Source: an uncultured Alphaproteobacteria bacterium (lineage in GTDB: Bacteria; Pseudomonadota; Alphaproteobacteria; UBA2966). From it: a DNA stretch of 64,000 nucleotides. Below the pieces are notes generated by a model, which saw only the letters and a list, made by a program, of their open reading frames with translations, made no database searches and was not told the DNA's origin. The stretch lies in the NCBI GenBank assembly GCA_958295725.1, contig OY282368.1, positions 3,134,365 through 3,198,364 on the forward strand. The letters are read 5' to 3'. A program made the position numbers and the translations under genes. The stretch's first letter is position 1. Each line of letters opens with the position of its first letter. Positions 52,522 through 61,645 of the stretch are shown piece by piece.

Positions 52522-53700
52522 TCAACGGTACGGATCCGCGGCGTCCCGCAACCCGTCGCCGAAGAAATTGAGCGCCAGCACGACGACGATGACGGGCGCC
52601 ACCGGCAACATCAGCCAGGGGTACAACGCAACGACGTTGATGTTCTGGGCCTCGTTGAGAAGCACGCCCCAACTCGTGACCGGGGGGCGCAACCCAAGTC
52701 CCAGGAACGAGAGGGCCGTCTCGCCCAGGATCATCGAGGGGATGGAGAGGGTCGCGGATGCGATCAGGTGGCTCATGAAACTCGGCATCAGGTGCCGTCC
52801 GACGATGCGGGAGGGACTGGCCCCCATGAGCCGGGCCGCCGTCGCGAAGTCCTCCTCGCGCAACGCCAGGATTTTTCCTCGGACGGCGCGCGCCAGCCCG
52901 GTCCAATCTACGAGCCCCAGGATGACGGTAATGCCGAGATAGACGAGCGTCGGACTCCAGGTCACGGGGAGGGCCGCGGACAGCGCCATCCAAAGCGGCA
53001 ACTCGGGGAAAGAACGGATGATTTCGATAAGCCGCTGGATCAGGGTGTCCCACCAGCCGCCGAAATAGCCCGACACGCCCCCGAAGAACAGGCCGAGAAG
53101 GAAACTGATCGAAATGCCCACCAGGCCGACGGTCAACGAAATCCGCGTGCCGTAAACGATCCGGGACAGCATGTCGCGGCCCAACCGGTCGGTCCCCAGG
53201 AGATACAGCGTTCCCCCCTCGGCGGGACACGCCAAGTGGAGACGGGCTTCGAAGAGCCCCCAGAATTCGTACTCGTCCCCGGAGCAAAAGAACCGGATGG
53301 GCTGAACCAAATTCGGGTCCGGCGTGTATTCGCGTTTCAGATTCTCCATGTCGAGGCGGTAACTCAGCCCATACACGAAGGGGCCCACGAGCTCTCCTTC
53401 GTGGAACAAATGCAATTCCTGCGGCGGCGCGAAGACGTGCTGCGCGTCGCGCGAATGGAGATGGTAGGGTGCCAGGAACTCACTGATCAGAATGGAGAAA
53501 TAGAACGCCGCCAGCACGGCCCCGGACGCGACGGCAAGGCGGTGGCGGCGGAATTTCCACCACATCATCCGCCACTGCGAGGCCATGTAGTACCGCTCCT
53601 GCTCGACCGTCATGCTTTCGGCCGAATAGGGGTCGAAGGGCTCGCCGTTGACGAAGTGACCCGGTCCGCCATCGGCCCCGGGGCAGGCGCGGCCGATCAT
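52522..53700 (-). CDS. Peptide/nickel-type ABC transporter permease (DppC/OppC-like)
   Basis: A 392-residue inner-membrane subunit. An N-terminal helix is followed by a periplasmic insert of about 120 residues, then five helices with the coupling region EEDFATAARLMGASPSRIVGRHLMP. GETALSFLGLGLRPPVTSWG at the end is a family hallmark. The ATG overlaps the stop of the DppB-like gene. The insert is larger than in usual DppC, as in the YejE subgroup. Confidence 0.9.
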   Translation of the reverse strand: MIGRACPGADGGPGHFVNGEPFDPYSAESMTVEQERYYMASQWRMMWWKFRRHRLAVASGAVLAAFYFSILISEFLAPYHLHSRDAQHVFAPPQELHLFHEGELVGPFVYGLSYRLDMENLKREYTPDPNLVQPIRFFCSGDEYEFWGLFEARLHLACPAEGGTLYLLGTDRLGRDMLSRIVYGTRISLTVGLVGISISFLLGLFFGGVSGYFGGWWDTLIQRLIEIIRSFPELPLWMALSAALPVTWSPTLVYLGITVILGLVDWTGLARAVRGKILALREEDFATAARLMGASPSRIVGRHLMPSFMSHLIASATLSIPSMILGETALSFLGLGLRPPVTSWGVLLNEAQNINVVALYPWLMLPVAPVIVVVLALNFFGDGLRDAADPYR

Positions 53701-54722
53701 CGAACCGCGTGCTCGCCAAGACGGATTCGTGGATCCAGCGCGGCCAACGCCACGTCGGAGAGGAACATTCCGATGACGGTCAGCAGAGACAGAAACATCA
53801 GGAACGATCCCGCGAGATACTGATCCTGGGCCTGCAACGCGTGGACCAGCATGGGACCGGTCGTCGGCAACGACAGAACCACCGATACGATGGCGGCGCC
53901 TGAAATGACCTGCGGCAGAAGATTTCCGATGTCGGAAACGAAGGGATTGAGGGACAGCCGTAACGGATACTTGATCAGGAGACGGAGCGGCGGGAGGCCT
54001 TTCGCCCGGCCCGTGACCACGTATTGCTTTTGCAGCTCGTCGAGCAGGTTGGCGCGCAACCTGCGAATCATGGCGGCCGTGCCGGACGTCCCGATGACGA
54101 TAACCGGTATCCACAGGTGTTCGAGAACGGAGGCGAATTTCGCCCACGACCACGGCTGGTCGAGATACCGGGGATCCATCAGGCCGCCGATCGACGTGCC
54201 GAAGGCGACGTTGGCGAAATAGACCAGGACCAGGGCGAGCAGGAAGTTCGGCGTCGCGAGACCGATGAATCCGAGAAAGGTCAGAGAGTGATCGCCGACG
54301 CTGTATTGGTGGGTCGCGGAATACACGCCGATGGGAAACGACACCACCCAAGTGAAGACGATCGTGGCGAACGACACGATAAAGGACAGCAGGAGCCGAT
54401 CTCCGACGACTTCGGTCACCGGCAGGTCGAACTCGAAGGAATAGCCGAGATCGCCTTGCAGGAGGCCGGAGAACCCTTTGGGGCCCGGCCAGACCCCCAG
54501 CCAGGTCGCATACTGCTCGACGAACGGGCGATCCAGTCCGTACTGATGGCGCAGAAATTCGGCCTTGGCCAACGCGGCGGTGTCGCCCTGGCTCTTCAGC
54601 TCCTGGATCTGGTTCGAAAGGTAATCGCCGGGCGGAAGCTGGATAATGACGAAGATCAACGCGCTGATCGCCAACAGCGTGGGAATCATGATCAATACCC
54701 GATGGACGAAGTACGTGAACAT
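53697..54722 (-). CDS. Peptide/nickel-type ABC transporter permease (DppB/OppB-like)
   Basis: A 341-residue permease with six helices. FVHRVLIMIPTLLAISALIFVIIQ is the first. LRHQYGLDRPFVEQYATWL and LGYSFEFDLPVTEVV follow. The C-terminal part includes VVTGRAKGLPPLRLLIKYPLR and SGAAIVSVVLSLPTTGPML. ATG 54722 is preferred over 54743 because the first helix begins there. It resembles YejB of microcin C-type importers. Confidence 0.9.
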   Translation of the reverse strand: MFTYFVHRVLIMIPTLLAISALIFVIIQLPPGDYLSNQIQELKSQGDTAALAKAEFLRHQYGLDRPFVEQYATWLGVWPGPKGFSGLLQGDLGYSFEFDLPVTEVVGDRLLLSFIVSFATIVFTWVVSFPIGVYSATHQYSVGDHSLTFLGFIGLATPNFLLALVLVYFANVAFGTSIGGLMDPRYLDQPWSWAKFASVLEHLWIPVIVIGTSGTAAMIRRLRANLLDELQKQYVVTGRAKGLPPLRLLIKYPLRLSLNPFVSDIGNLLPQVISGAAIVSVVLSLPTTGPMLVHALQAQDQYLAGSFLMFLSLLTVIGMFLSDVALAALDPRIRLGEHAVR

Positions 54723-54779
54723 CGCCAGACCTGCCCAAACCACCTCAACCGCCCGTCGGCGGGACGGTATCGTCCGGAT

Positions 54780-56681
54780 TCACCTTGCGAACCAGAACGT
54801 GTCCGGCCGATAGACGCCGAACTGGGCACCGGGATCCCAGTTGTAGACAGCCTTCGCGGGCACGTTCATCAGCGTTTTCCTGACGACGACCGGTTGCGGC
54901 ACGCCGGAGACGATCCCGATGGAAAAAAGCATATCGCGATGAATCCGCAACATTCTCCGCCAGATGCGTTCGCGTTCCCGGGTAGTGGGGGCGTTCAACC
55001 ACTCCTCGTTGAGTCGCGCCAGTCCGACGGCCGCCGCCATATCCGGAGGCTCCCCCGACTTGCCCTTGGTTTCAAAGTACTGACCCCACTTCGGCCACTG
55101 CAACTGTAGCTGACTCGTCGGGGCCAATTCCTCCGGGCTGGTCTCGGCCGTGGCCAGCCCGTTCTCCAGCCCGAACCAGATCGACATCAGGGTCTCGCCC
55201 GCGAAGATACGGTTGCGAAAGACTTCCCGTTGGGATGGCTTGGTAAACAGCCGGACGCCGATCCTGGCCCAATCGTCCCGGATCAGCTCGAGGACGTCCG
55301 TCCGCTCCGTGTCCTCGCCGGCAGTCTCGACGATGACGTGAATCGGTCGCCCATCCGGCAGAAGGCGGATTTCGTCGTCATCCCGCTCCGTCAGACCCAT
55401 CTCGTCCAGCAGTCCGTTCGCCCTCTCGATATCGAACTCGGTCCGCGCGTACGTCCCGTCGTAGAGCGGGCTGTCCGGCAGTACCGTGTTGTGATGCTCC
55501 AGGGCGAGCCCGAAATAGAGCACCTGATTGATCAGCGGGCGATCAATGGCGAGACTCAGGGCCTTTCGGAATCGCCGATCTCGCATCACCTCCCGCCAGA
55601 CTGGGTCGTTCTGGTTGAGGTTCGGGAACAGTGCGAGGTGCGCCCCTTTCGCCGTGCGCCACAGATGCACGTCGTACCCGCCGCGCCCGGAACCGTCCTT
55701 CAGGAACGTGTAGTCGTCGAACGAGATGTTCCGCGCCTGGAGGTCCGATTGGCCAGCCCCGGTCTTGGCGGAGATCAGCCTTCCGTCCGCCTGAACCAAC
55801 ACGACCTCGTCGATATACGGGAGCTGGCGGCCCCGCGCGTCGATACGGTGGAAGAAGGGGTTGCGCTGGGCGGTGAATCGCGGCGCCGGCGGACGCGTCG
55901 TGTTCCTCCAGGGTTGCAGCGTCGGGAGATCCGGATTGTCGAACTTGTAAAGGTTATCCCGCCGATTGTGCAGCGCGGCCCAGCTTCTCTGCCCTTCCTC
56001 TTCGGCGCGTCGGGCCGCCGCCGCCTCGCCGACATGGCGGGGATGGAATTGCTTCAGGTAATGGGCCGGGCGGTAGATGAACAGGGGTGATGCACCGGCG
56101 ATACGCGGGAGGAAGAAAGGATTTGGCGCCGGCCAAGTGTATCTCACCGTGCGATCGTCGATGATCTCGAACCGCGGGAGTTCCCCGGCGACGACCATAT
56201 CGCGCGGCGGACCCGACGGAGCGAGGCTCGGGTTGTTGGCGACATCCTCCCAGTAATAGCGGAAATCCTCAGCCGTAAAGGGATGACCGTCGGACCATTT
56301 GTGCCCCCGGCGCAGCCTGAACGTGAATACGCGGCCGTCCCGGACGTCGAAGTCCTCCAGAATATCGGGCCGCAACCGAAACGCGGCGTCGTACCCGACG
56401 AGGCGCGCATAGCCGTAAACCGCGAGGAGGCGTGTGTCCTTGGCACGGCCGACGAGCATGTTCAGCGTCCCGCCGTGTCGGCCCGGACGCCTCGATCCAC
56501 CCTTCAGATCCACGACCGAAGGGGTCGATGGAACGCGCTCCGAGACGGGCGGCAGGGTTCCCGAGGCGACGGCTTGCGCGAGAGAGGGCGTTTCCCGCAG
56601 CTCGATGGCCGAGGCCGGCCAAACCAGACATGCCACCGACGCGACGGCGGCGGACAGGGATCGTCGGACCGTCGAGATCAC
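54780..56681 (-). CDS. ABC transporter substrate-binding protein (SBP family 5)
   Basis: A 633-residue periplasmic protein with a signal peptide at the N-terminus: MISTVRRSLSAAVASVACL ends in WPASA, a good cleavage site. Family text is RLRRGHKWSDGHPFTAEDF and FRKALSLAIDRPLINQVLY. The GTG start overlaps the stop of the fused ATPase. It is longer than DppA and near the size of YejA-like proteins. The ligand may be a peptide or a modified oligopeptide. The gene order ATPase, SBP, permease, permease is unusual, because the SBP is usually first. Confidence 0.9.
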   Translation of the reverse strand: MISTVRRSLSAAVASVACLVWPASAIELRETPSLAQAVASGTLPPVSERVPSTPSVVDLKGGSRRPGRHGGTLNMLVGRAKDTRLLAVYGYARLVGYDAAFRLRPDILEDFDVRDGRVFTFRLRRGHKWSDGHPFTAEDFRYYWEDVANNPSLAPSGPPRDMVVAGELPRFEIIDDRTVRYTWPAPNPFFLPRIAGASPLFIYRPAHYLKQFHPRHVGEAAAARRAEEEGQRSWAALHNRRDNLYKFDNPDLPTLQPWRNTTRPPAPRFTAQRNPFFHRIDARGRQLPYIDEVVLVQADGRLISAKTGAGQSDLQARNISFDDYTFLKDGSGRGGYDVHLWRTAKGAHLALFPNLNQNDPVWREVMRDRRFRKALSLAIDRPLINQVLYFGLALEHHNTVLPDSPLYDGTYARTEFDIERANGLLDEMGLTERDDDEIRLLPDGRPIHVIVETAGEDTERTDVLELIRDDWARIGVRLFTKPSQREVFRNRIFAGETLMSIWFGLENGLATAETSPEELAPTSQLQLQWPKWGQYFETKGKSGEPPDMAAAVGLARLNEEWLNAPTTRERERIWRRMLRIHRDMLFSIGIVSGVPQPVVVRKTLMNVPAKAVYNWDPGAQFGVYRPDTFWFAR

Positions 56682-58570
56682 GCCGGCGGCCGATGCGCGT
56701 CGGAACCGTCGCCGACCACCCGGACGTAGTGATCGTCGCCCAGATGAACGAGACGGGGCCTCGTGGCCCCGTCCACGGTGAACGGCGGCGGCCAGGCGGA
56801 CGGCTCGGAGGCGCGACCCGCCATCAGCGCGGTCAGGTCCAGGCGCCTCCGAGGATCCGTCTTGGGCACGGCGGCCAGCAGAGCCCTAGTATAGGGATGT
56901 ACCGGATCCCGCAGCAGCACGTCACGAGGCGCCATCTCGACCAACCGGCCCTTGCACATGACGGCGACCTTGTCGGCGATGTAATCGACGACGGCCAGAT
57001 CGTGCGAAATGAACAGATAAGTGAGACCGAGTTCCCGCCGCAGGTCCCGCAGAAGATTGAGCACCTGGGCCTGCACCGAGACATCGAGGGCCGAGACGGG
57101 TTCATCGCAGACGAGCAAGTCGGGTTGAAGCGCGAGTGCCCGCGCGATGCCGATCCGCTGCCGCTGCCCTCCCGAGAAGCTGTGCGGATAGCGGCGCAGG
57201 TAACGCACGTCGAGACCGACGAGCCTCATGAGCTCGCGGACACGTTCCATGCGTTGCTCCCGGTCTCCGATTCCGTGAATGACGAGCGGCTCGCTGACGA
57301 TATCGAAAACCGTCATGCGTGGATTCAGGGAGCCGAACGGGTCCTGGAAGATGTACTGGACCCTTCGCCGGAAATCGAACAGCTCCCGGCCGCCAAGTCT
57401 CAACACGTCGACCAGCGATCCCCGGTCGTTGAACGTGACGGTCCCCCCGCCAGGACCGATGGCCCGCATGATGATCTTGCTGGTCGTCGTCTTGCCGCAG
57501 CCCGACTCGCCGACCAGACCCAGACATTCACCCCTCTCGATATCGAAGCCGACGTCGTCCACGGCCAGCACGCTGCCGCCAGGCCTCGAACCGAACACCG
57601 AGGCCCTTCGAGTCGTGAATCTCTTGCTCAGATTCCTCACCGACAGCAACGGCGCACGCGCCGCCTCGGTATCGGGCCACGGCTCCCTGTCCCCGAGGAG
57701 CCGGCCGCCTTGCGCCTCGATCTCGCGGAGTGGGACCAGCCGTTCGCCCGCCGCCATATCGAAACGGGGAACGGCGCGCATGAGGGCCCGAAGGTACGGG
57801 TGCCGGGGGTCATCGAAGATGTCGTGGAGAGTCCCTGCCTCCATGACCTTTCCACGATACATCACCACGATTTCGTCGGCCACGTTGGCGACGACGCCGA
57901 GGTCGTGAGTGATCATCAGAATGGCCATGCCGAGCTCGGCCTGCAGGTCCCGCATCAACTTCAGGATCTGGGCCTGAATGGTCACGTCCAGCGCGGTCGT
58001 CGGCTCGTCGGCGATGAGGACGGCGGGCCGACACACCAACGCCATGGCGATCATCGCGCGCTGACGCAGCCCTCCGGATAGCTCGAAGGGGTAGGCGTGC
58101 GCCGCCTTCGACGGATCGGGAAAGCCCACCAGCCGCAGCATCTCGACCGTCGCATCGCGCGCCGTCGAGGCATCGCAACGTGCGTGCAAGCGTACCGCTT
58201 CGCCGACCTGATCGCCGATCGTGTGAAGCGGAGACAACGACGTCATGGGTTCCTGGAAGATGATCGAGATGCGGCCGCCCCTCAACTTCCGCATCGCCCC
58301 GCCGTCGGGCTTCAACGCGGCGATATCGACGACGCTCTCCGGCTTGTCCGGGTCGAAGAACAGGACCTCGCCAGCCACGACACGGGCCGGCTTGGGGAGG
58401 ATTCCCATGATGGCCTGGGAAACGACGGTCTTTCCCGACCCCGACTCGCCGACGAGCGCAACGGTCTTCCGCGCCGGGATCCGGAAAGATACGCCCTCGA
58501 CGGCCTTGACGATGCCTTCGGGGAGGTGGAACTCGACCTCGAGATCGCGAACGAGCAGGACGTTTCCCAT
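56678..58570 (-). CDS. Fused dual ATPase of peptide-type ABC importer (DppD-DppF/YejF-like)
   Basis: A 630-residue protein with two ABC domains in tandem. First: GESGSGKTVVSQ, LSGGLRQRAMIAMAL, LIADEPTTALD. Second: GESGCGKTTTSK, FSGGQRQRIGIARAL, LLVCDEPVSALD. The oligopeptide ABC C-terminal region follows each domain (HPYLRALMRAVP, HPYTRALLAAVP). The fusion matches YejF-type importers. ATG 58570 overlaps the stop of the upstream membrane protein by one base. Confidence 0.93.
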   Translation of the reverse strand: MGNVLLVRDLEVEFHLPEGIVKAVEGVSFRIPARKTVALVGESGSGKTVVSQAIMGILPKPARVVAGEVLFFDPDKPESVVDIAALKPDGGAMRKLRGGRISIIFQEPMTSLSPLHTIGDQVGEAVRLHARCDASTARDATVEMLRLVGFPDPSKAAHAYPFELSGGLRQRAMIAMALVCRPAVLIADEPTTALDVTIQAQILKLMRDLQAELGMAILMITHDLGVVANVADEIVVMYRGKVMEAGTLHDIFDDPRHPYLRALMRAVPRFDMAAGERLVPLREIEAQGGRLLGDREPWPDTEAARAPLLSVRNLSKRFTTRRASVFGSRPGGSVLAVDDVGFDIERGECLGLVGESGCGKTTTSKIIMRAIGPGGGTVTFNDRGSLVDVLRLGGRELFDFRRRVQYIFQDPFGSLNPRMTVFDIVSEPLVIHGIGDREQRMERVRELMRLVGLDVRYLRRYPHSFSGGQRQRIGIARALALQPDLLVCDEPVSALDVSVQAQVLNLLRDLRRELGLTYLFISHDLAVVDYIADKVAVMCKGRLVEMAPRDVLLRDPVHPYTRALLAAVPKTDPRRRLDLTALMAGRASEPSAWPPPFTVDGATRPRLVHLGDDHYVRVVGDGSDAHRPPA

Positions 58571-59082
58571 CAAACGACCGGTACTCTTGTCCTCTCCGAC
58601 GTCCCTGTAATGCCCAACGCTCGCATATTGTCCAGCGTGGCATCGCCGAGGACGATACCGCGACATGCCGCTTCTTCGGCGGCGCGCCCGACAATGTCGG
58701 AAAAACTCTCCAGGGTCGAGTCCAGGCGGACCGTCCGCCCGGCACCGCGAACCCGAAGCTGCATCCAGCCGCGGCCACGGTCCCGCCGAGTCGAGTAGTA
58801 CTCGAGCCGCACGTCCGATACATCGGACCAGGCAAGCTGGAATCCGATCGGTCCCAACACCCGCAACCCCGTCTCCGTCGCTTCGTACACGGTCAGCTGG
58901 CGAATCAGCGTCCGGACCGCGAAGACGCCGAAGAGGATCGCCAGAGACGCGAGGATGTAGACGAGCCCCCCGGTCCCGGTCGGGTCGAGGAGCGCGAGGG
59001 GTCCCGCGGTCGCGAAAAGGCCGATCCCGGCGCGGCAATAATCGGCGGCCAGACCGGACGCGGAATACCGGTGGGTGCTCAA
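58570..59082 (-). CDS. Small membrane protein, PH-like domain (unassigned)
   Basis: A 170-residue protein. Two hydrophobic helices (about residues 16-60) are followed by a beta-rich segment: YEATETGLRVLGPIGFQLAW, SDVRLEYYSTRRDR, LRVRGAGRTVRLDS. This is the pattern of bacterial PH-like proteins. TTG 59082 overlaps the deacetylase stop as TTGA. Its position between deacetylase and transporter genes suggests a part in the same process. I do not know its job. Confidence 0.6.
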   Translation of the reverse strand: MSTHRYSASGLAADYCRAGIGLFATAGPLALLDPTGTGGLVYILASLAILFGVFAVRTLIRQLTVYEATETGLRVLGPIGFQLAWSDVSDVRLEYYSTRRDRGRGWMQLRVRGAGRTVRLDSTLESFSDIVGRAAEEAACRGIVLGDATLDNMRALGITGTSERTRVPVV

Positions 59083-59846
59083 GGCTCCAGCCCGAACACG
59101 TCGCGCGGCGTGAGCCAACAGGCGGCGGGGTGCTCCCCAGTACGGACAAGGAGCTCCCTCAGAAACGCGAACGCCGCATCGGACCAGACCGCGTGGTGCG
59201 TCAGCAATCCGGTCGGCTCGGCCGAGTCGGCCAAGCCATGGCGTCGCCGCGCGAGATGCCCGATCGCCTGCTCCAGCGCGCCCGCGACGCCGATGAAGTC
59301 GCGGCCGCCGCGCCAGTCGACGGGATCGATGTGACAGTTCACTTGCCGGAGCCCGGGGACCGGCGCGCCCGCGCGACGGTCTCCGTGAATCGACAGTCCC
59401 CGAAAGCCGCGCTCCGGCAGCAGAGGGACCAGCGTTCGCGAAATACGGTTCCACGGCGGCACCAGAACCGGGATCACCTTGTGGCCCGCCAGGGCGATGA
59501 GCCTTTCCCGACCCTCGACGAGTTCGTCCGCCATTGCGCGCGAGGACCGGGAATCGGCGAGTTCGCACTTCTTCTCGCCGGCCGCCGCGAAGTTCTCATG
59601 GCTCACGCCGTGAACGGCGATGGCGACGTTCACGTTTCTTTCCAGGCATGTCAGCAGTTCCTCCCGCGCGAGGTCCGGGATGACGGCGAGACAAAGTGGC
59701 GCGCCGTGCGTCGCCGCGGTGTCGAGCAGGCGCTCCAGCGCCGGGACAGGACGCGTCGCGTCGTCGTCCCGCCACCACATCGTCGCCTTCCGTCCGGCGG
59801 CCGACCACACGTCCAGCTCGTCCATCAGCGCGGACCAGGTTCCCAT
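59079..59846 (-). CDS. Polysaccharide deacetylase-fold protein
   Basis: A 255-residue protein with the NodB-like pattern: MWWRDDDATRPV carries the Asp pair and VAIAVHGVSHENF the metal histidines. VPPWNRISRTLVPLL matches the arginine motif. HIDPVDWRG and LLTHHAVW follow near the end. The RDDD variant occurs in cytoplasmic deacetylase-like proteins next to glycosyltransferases. No signal peptide is present, so it may act on a cytoplasmic glycan precursor. Confidence 0.82.
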   Translation of the reverse strand: MGTWSALMDELDVWSAAGRKATMWWRDDDATRPVPALERLLDTAATHGAPLCLAVIPDLAREELLTCLERNVNVAIAVHGVSHENFAAAGEKKCELADSRSSRAMADELVEGRERLIALAGHKVIPVLVPPWNRISRTLVPLLPERGFRGLSIHGDRRAGAPVPGLRQVNCHIDPVDWRGGRDFIGVAGALEQAIGHLARRRHGLADSAEPTGLLTHHAVWSDAAFAFLRELLVRTGEHPAACWLTPRDVFGLEP

Positions 59847-59864
59847 CGGCTCACCCCGCCGCGT

Positions 59865-61055
59865 TCACATGTGCTGGGCCGCCCGTCGCGCCCATGCCTC
59901 GAGAATATCCGCCGTCGTGTCCGCGCCCGACAGATCGATGCCGGGGTCCTTGGGTCCCGCGCGATAGGCGGAGTCGACGGCATGCGCCAAATTCTCCGGC
60001 GAAAGCTCCGCCTCGGAGACGACCTCGATCAACCCTCTCTCGCGCAGCAGTTCCGCTCTCACCGTTTGTTCCGTCTCGACTCCGGTTGCGAACGGCACGA
60101 TGACGGCGGGCGTTCGCGCCTGGAGCGTCTCGACGACCGTGTTGTATCCGCCCTGGCTGACGGACACGGCGGCCCTCGAGAGCAGAGCCGGGAAGTCGGG
60201 CCGGGCGGCCTCCACGACTACGCCGGAATCCGTCCCGCCCGGTCGAGCCGCGAGCGAACCCGCCGCGCCGCGCGAGCCCACGAGCAGGCGCCAGATACGG
60301 TCACGCGACGCGGTGAGCGGTCGGCACGCCAACGCGACTTCCAACAGATACTGGCCCACCGCGCCGCCCCCGGCGGAAACGACGACCTCGTTCGTACCGT
60401 CGGCGCCGTCGCCTCCTGAAATCCGATCGACGACGTATCCCGTATACCGCACCTTCTCCTCGATCCGGTGCGCTTGGGGAAACGTCGCTCCCAAGGTGAC
60501 GAGGGACGGGTCGGCGTGGACGAGAACGTAGTCGAAGTACGAGTCGAGGTGGCCGCGCGCCTCATCCGCGCGACCGGTCCGCGACTGCCCGACCAGGATG
60601 TCGCGTACCGACGAGACCACGACGGGGCGAGGACGCGCATCCCGGGCGGCCCGTAGCAGAGGAAGCAATTCGAACTTCATCTGTCGGCGTCCGAAGGGGA
60701 ACAACTCGACGACGAGCAGGTCCGGCCGGAACCGTTCGAACGCCTCCAGCACGAGACCGGCGCGCCGTCGCCGCAAGGTGTCGCCGACCCGGGATCCGTC
60801 TTCCGCGATAAGTGTGGAGTAGTCATCCTCCGTCGCATGGACCGCCGGTAGCTGCACGAGCCTCGCGACCCCGAGATCGATTTCGGAGGGTGCTCGACCG
60901 CCCGACATCAAGGTCACGTCCATGCCTCTCGCCGCGGCGGTTCGCGAAATGACGGCGGCGCGCCTGAAGTGACCGATACCCACGAGGTGCTGCACGTAGA
61001 CGAGAACGCGCGGCCTGTTCACCGTATCAGCCGGTTCTTCGTCGGCGACCGCCAT
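59865..61055 (-). CDS. MurG-like glycosyltransferase (GT28 C-terminal type)
   Basis: A 396-residue GT-B enzyme. RVLVYVQHLVGIGHFRRA at the N-terminus is the glycine loop of MurG-like enzymes. The C-terminal domain has VVVSAGGGAVGQYLLE and AAVSVSQGGYNTVVETLQARTP, the donor site. IVPFATGVETEQTVRAE follows. ATG 61055 lies inside the end of the phosphatase gene (36-bp overlap). Confidence 0.85.
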   Translation of the reverse strand: MAVADEEPADTVNRPRVLVYVQHLVGIGHFRRAAVISRTAAARGMDVTLMSGGRAPSEIDLGVARLVQLPAVHATEDDYSTLIAEDGSRVGDTLRRRRAGLVLEAFERFRPDLLVVELFPFGRRQMKFELLPLLRAARDARPRPVVVSSVRDILVGQSRTGRADEARGHLDSYFDYVLVHADPSLVTLGATFPQAHRIEEKVRYTGYVVDRISGGDGADGTNEVVVSAGGGAVGQYLLEVALACRPLTASRDRIWRLLVGSRGAAGSLAARPGGTDSGVVVEAARPDFPALLSRAAVSVSQGGYNTVVETLQARTPAVIVPFATGVETEQTVRAELLRERGLIEVVSEAELSPENLAHAVDSAYRAGPKDPGIDLSGADTTADILEAWARRAAQHM

Positions 61056-61645
61056 CGAGCCGGCGCCATGGAGATGTTGAGGGCCGATACCCGGGGAACA
61101 CCACGATCGTCCACGTCGAACACGTGGGCGCAGGACCAGTCCAACTCGTACGGCAGCGGTCCCGCCATGTCCCAGTCGAGCGCCGCCGCGAAGATCACCC
61201 GAATGACGCCTCGATGCGTGACCGCCACCGTGTCCCGCCGCGCCGCGCCGATCTCGGCCAGCAGTGGCCGGACCCGACGCAGGACCTGACGGGGGCTCTC
61301 GCCCCGGTCGGGGCGAAAGTCCAGACCCTTGTCCTCGTTGTCCCGCATGGTCTCTCCGAGCTCGTCGCGGAGACCCTTCAGGGTACGGCCTTCCCAGGCT
61401 CCCCAGTCCATTTCGATCAGACGGTGATCGGTCGGGGTCGGGCCGGCCCACAGGATCCGCGCGGTTTCCCGCGCGCGGGAGAGAGGACTCGAAATCCAAG
61501 CGAAATTCGCCAGCCCGGACGGGACCTCGTAGCCCCGGACCTTCGCGCGCCCCGTTTCGGATAGGGGCACGTCGCGCCGACCTTGGATCCGCCGGTCTTC
61601 CGTGAAGGCGGTCGGTCCGTGACGCATCAAGGCGAGCGCGGTCAC
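61019..61645 (-). CDS. Histidine phosphatase superfamily protein
   Basis: A 208-residue phosphoglycerate-mutase-like phosphatase. The phospho-His motif LMRHGPTAFTEDRRIQG is at the N-terminus. SSPLSRARETA, EMDWGAWEGRTL and VTHRGVIRVIFA complete the active site. It overlaps both neighbours. A role in removing phosphate from a sugar or glycan intermediate fits its place. That is inference. Confidence 0.88.
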   Translation of the reverse strand: MTALALMRHGPTAFTEDRRIQGRRDVPLSETGRAKVRGYEVPSGLANFAWISSPLSRARETARILWAGPTPTDHRLIEMDWGAWEGRTLKGLRDELGETMRDNEDKGLDFRPDRGESPRQVLRRVRPLLAEIGAARRDTVAVTHRGVIRVIFAAALDWDMAGPLPYELDWSCAHVFDVDDRGVPRVSALNISMAPARWRSPTKNRLIR